In this document: in pieces, positions 63,264 through 64,000 of the stretch
Position numbering within the stretch: the first letter of the stretch is position 1
How the letters are laid out: the number at the start of each line of letters is the position of its first letter
From: Acidovorax sp.
Lineage (GTDB): Bacteria > Pseudomonadota > Gammaproteobacteria > Burkholderiales > Burkholderiaceae_C
Direction of reading: 5' to 3'
DNA length: 64,000 nucleotides
Assembly: GCA_030692685.1 (NCBI GenBank)
Contig: JAUXZO010000045.1
Span: 62,001 to 126,000 of the forward strand
Notes under the pieces: generated by a model
What the model saw: only the letters and a program-made list of their open reading frames with translations
Told to the model about the DNA's origin: nothing
The model's database searches: none
Program-made: the position numbers and the translations under genes

Positions 63264-63430
63264 CTCAGATGGTTCTCACTCCCTCGCCCCTTGCGGGAGA
63301 GGGCCGGGGAGAGGGGTGAAACGGGCGCGGCGCGGGTGCTGGCCCCCTCTCCCCAACCCTCTCCCGCGAGGGGAGAGGGGGTCAACTCCAAGCGTCGCTC
63401 CAGGTGCACCGGCTGATGTTCCCATCTGAG
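63264..63430. repeat. GGGAGAGGGG-type palindromic intergenic element
   Basis: Inverted ends CTCAGATGG and CCATCTGAG enclose CCCCTTGCGGGAGAGGGCC, then CCCCTCTCCCCAACCCTCTC and CCGCGAGGGGAGAGGGGG, a known type of widespread proteobacterial repeat. Near-identical 18-base segments GGCACTTTTG(GC/AT)TTGATT flank it at 63236-63253 and 63446-63463. The 393-bp gap before the Nudix gene holds no gene. Confidence 0.75.
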
Positions 63431-63592
63431 ATATGTACTTAACCAGGCACTTTTGATTTGATTTTTTGAGCGCACCACCAGCACCGGTGCTGCGGTGGTG
63501 TGCAAGGCCGTAGGCCGCGGCGGGCAAAGAACCTGTCCGTGGATAGGATCGCTTCGCTCACAGCCCGCAACCATTCACATCCCTGCCATTGC

Positions 63593-64000
63593 ATGCCACC
63601 CAATCGCCCCAATCCCACAGCGCCGCCACAACCGCGCTTTCGCCAGCGCGCCGCAGCCCTCATCACCCACGGCGACAAGGTGTTGCTGCACCAGCTCGAA
63701 GGCGACCACTTCTGGGCCCTTCCGGGCGGGTCCATCGAGCCGGGTGAGAGCGCCGCCGAAGCGCTGAGACGCGAACTCTACGAAGAGCTGGGCCCAGTCC
63801 TGGGCACTGCCGTTACCGTGGGCGCGCTGGCGGTGGTGGCAGAAAATTTCTTCACCTACGCGGGCGTGGCGTACCACGAGATCGGGCTTTATCTGCACGC
63901 CAGCCCCGTGCCGGGCGGCCCGCTGGTAACAGCCAACGGGCCCTACGACGGTGTCGAGGGCTCCCGCAAGCTGGTGTTTGCATGGTTCGCACCTGTTGAG
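63593..64000 (+). CDS. Nudix hydrolase (3' part cut by window edge)
   Basis: First 136 codons from the ATG at 63593. The Nudix box is complete: GGSIEPGESAAEALRRELYEE followed by LG (Gx5Ex7REUxEExGU). The N-terminus begins with a Pro/Asn-rich leader (PPNRPNPTAPPQPRF) and then RQRAAALITHGDKVLLHQLE. The product hydrolyses a nucleoside diphosphate linked to some group; which one is unknown. The AVVAENFFTYAGVAYHEIGL stretch resembles ADP-ribose or NUDT-type hydrolases. No ribosome-binding site is obvious. Confidence 0.85.
   Translation, partial: MPPNRPNPTAPPQPRFRQRAAALITHGDKVLLHQLEGDHFWALPGGSIEPGESAAEALRRELYEELGPVLGTAVTVGALAVVAENFFTYAGVAYHEIGLYLHASPVPGGPLVTANGPYDGVEGSRKLVFAWFAPVE

Overview
The window looks like chromosomal DNA of a GC-rich betaproteobacterium of the family Comamonadaceae, most likely Acidovorax or a close relative. 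I base this on overall protein similarity as I recall it, on the gene orders purD-hemF-rsfS-rlmH-maf-rng and exbB-exbD-lpxK-Trm112-kdsB-adk, on the CysB-type regulator, and on a short AGCGCTT/AAGCGCT repeat scattered through the DNA. No rRNA, tRNA, CRISPR array, integrase or transposase gene was found.

Layout. 1-4.2 kb: a truncated PLP-dependent dehydratase, a dienoyl-CoA isomerase-like crotonase, a glycine-rich membrane protein and a DUF853 ATPase. 4.3-11.5 kb: housekeeping genes yebC, purD, hemF, rsfS, rlmH, maf and rng. 11.5-17.8 kb: a GST, a WYL regulator, a relic of kdpE, an EamA transporter, a methionine-type aminotransferase, cysB and a CbiX-like protein. 17.8-24.2 kb: lptG-lptF divergent from pepA-holC and an amino-acid-binding protein. 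24.3-28.9 kb: a 2-hydroxyacid dehydrogenase, lexA with paired SOS boxes facing an asparaginase gene, and two small proteins. 29-33.3 kb: an envelope operon (ExbB/ExbD, LpxK, KdsB, adenylate kinase). 33.6-38.5 kb: xseA, sodB, a DUF192 protein, a small basic exported protein and icd. 38.8-44.8 kb: a signalling block (three-PAS histidine kinase, single-domain receiver, and a large receiver/GAF/PAS/GGDEF/EAL protein whose GGDEF signature is degenerate). 46.4-54.3 kb: a tightly overlapped import operon (DUF2946 protein, TonB-dependent receptor, substrate-binding protein, two permeases, fused double ATPase) that I read as a metal-chelate uptake system. 54.7-56.3 kb: one AT-rich AAA ATPase gene, clearly foreign in base composition and a candidate phage-defence gene. 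56.4-63.2 kb: a valine/isobutyrate catabolic cluster (mmsA, acyl-CoA dehydrogenase, mmsB) with passenger genes and a divergent LysR regulator. The window ends in a Nudix hydrolase.

The most unusual feature is the set of small palindromic repeat families. The main one (about 50-65 bp) has 14 recognisable copies here. Four of them lie in frame inside genes: two in xseA, one in lpxK and one in the asparaginase gene. They are read in different frames and both orientations, so the element behaves like a protein-tolerated insertion. A second family (about 165-190 bp) interrupts a TfoX-like gene in frame, adding 53 codons, and has another copy at 13.6 kb. A third family supplies the N-terminus of an ABC permease. 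A fourth is a 160-175 bp long-hairpin element present twice. Together they suggest a Comamonadaceae parallel to the Rickettsia palindromic elements. I know of no published name for these families.
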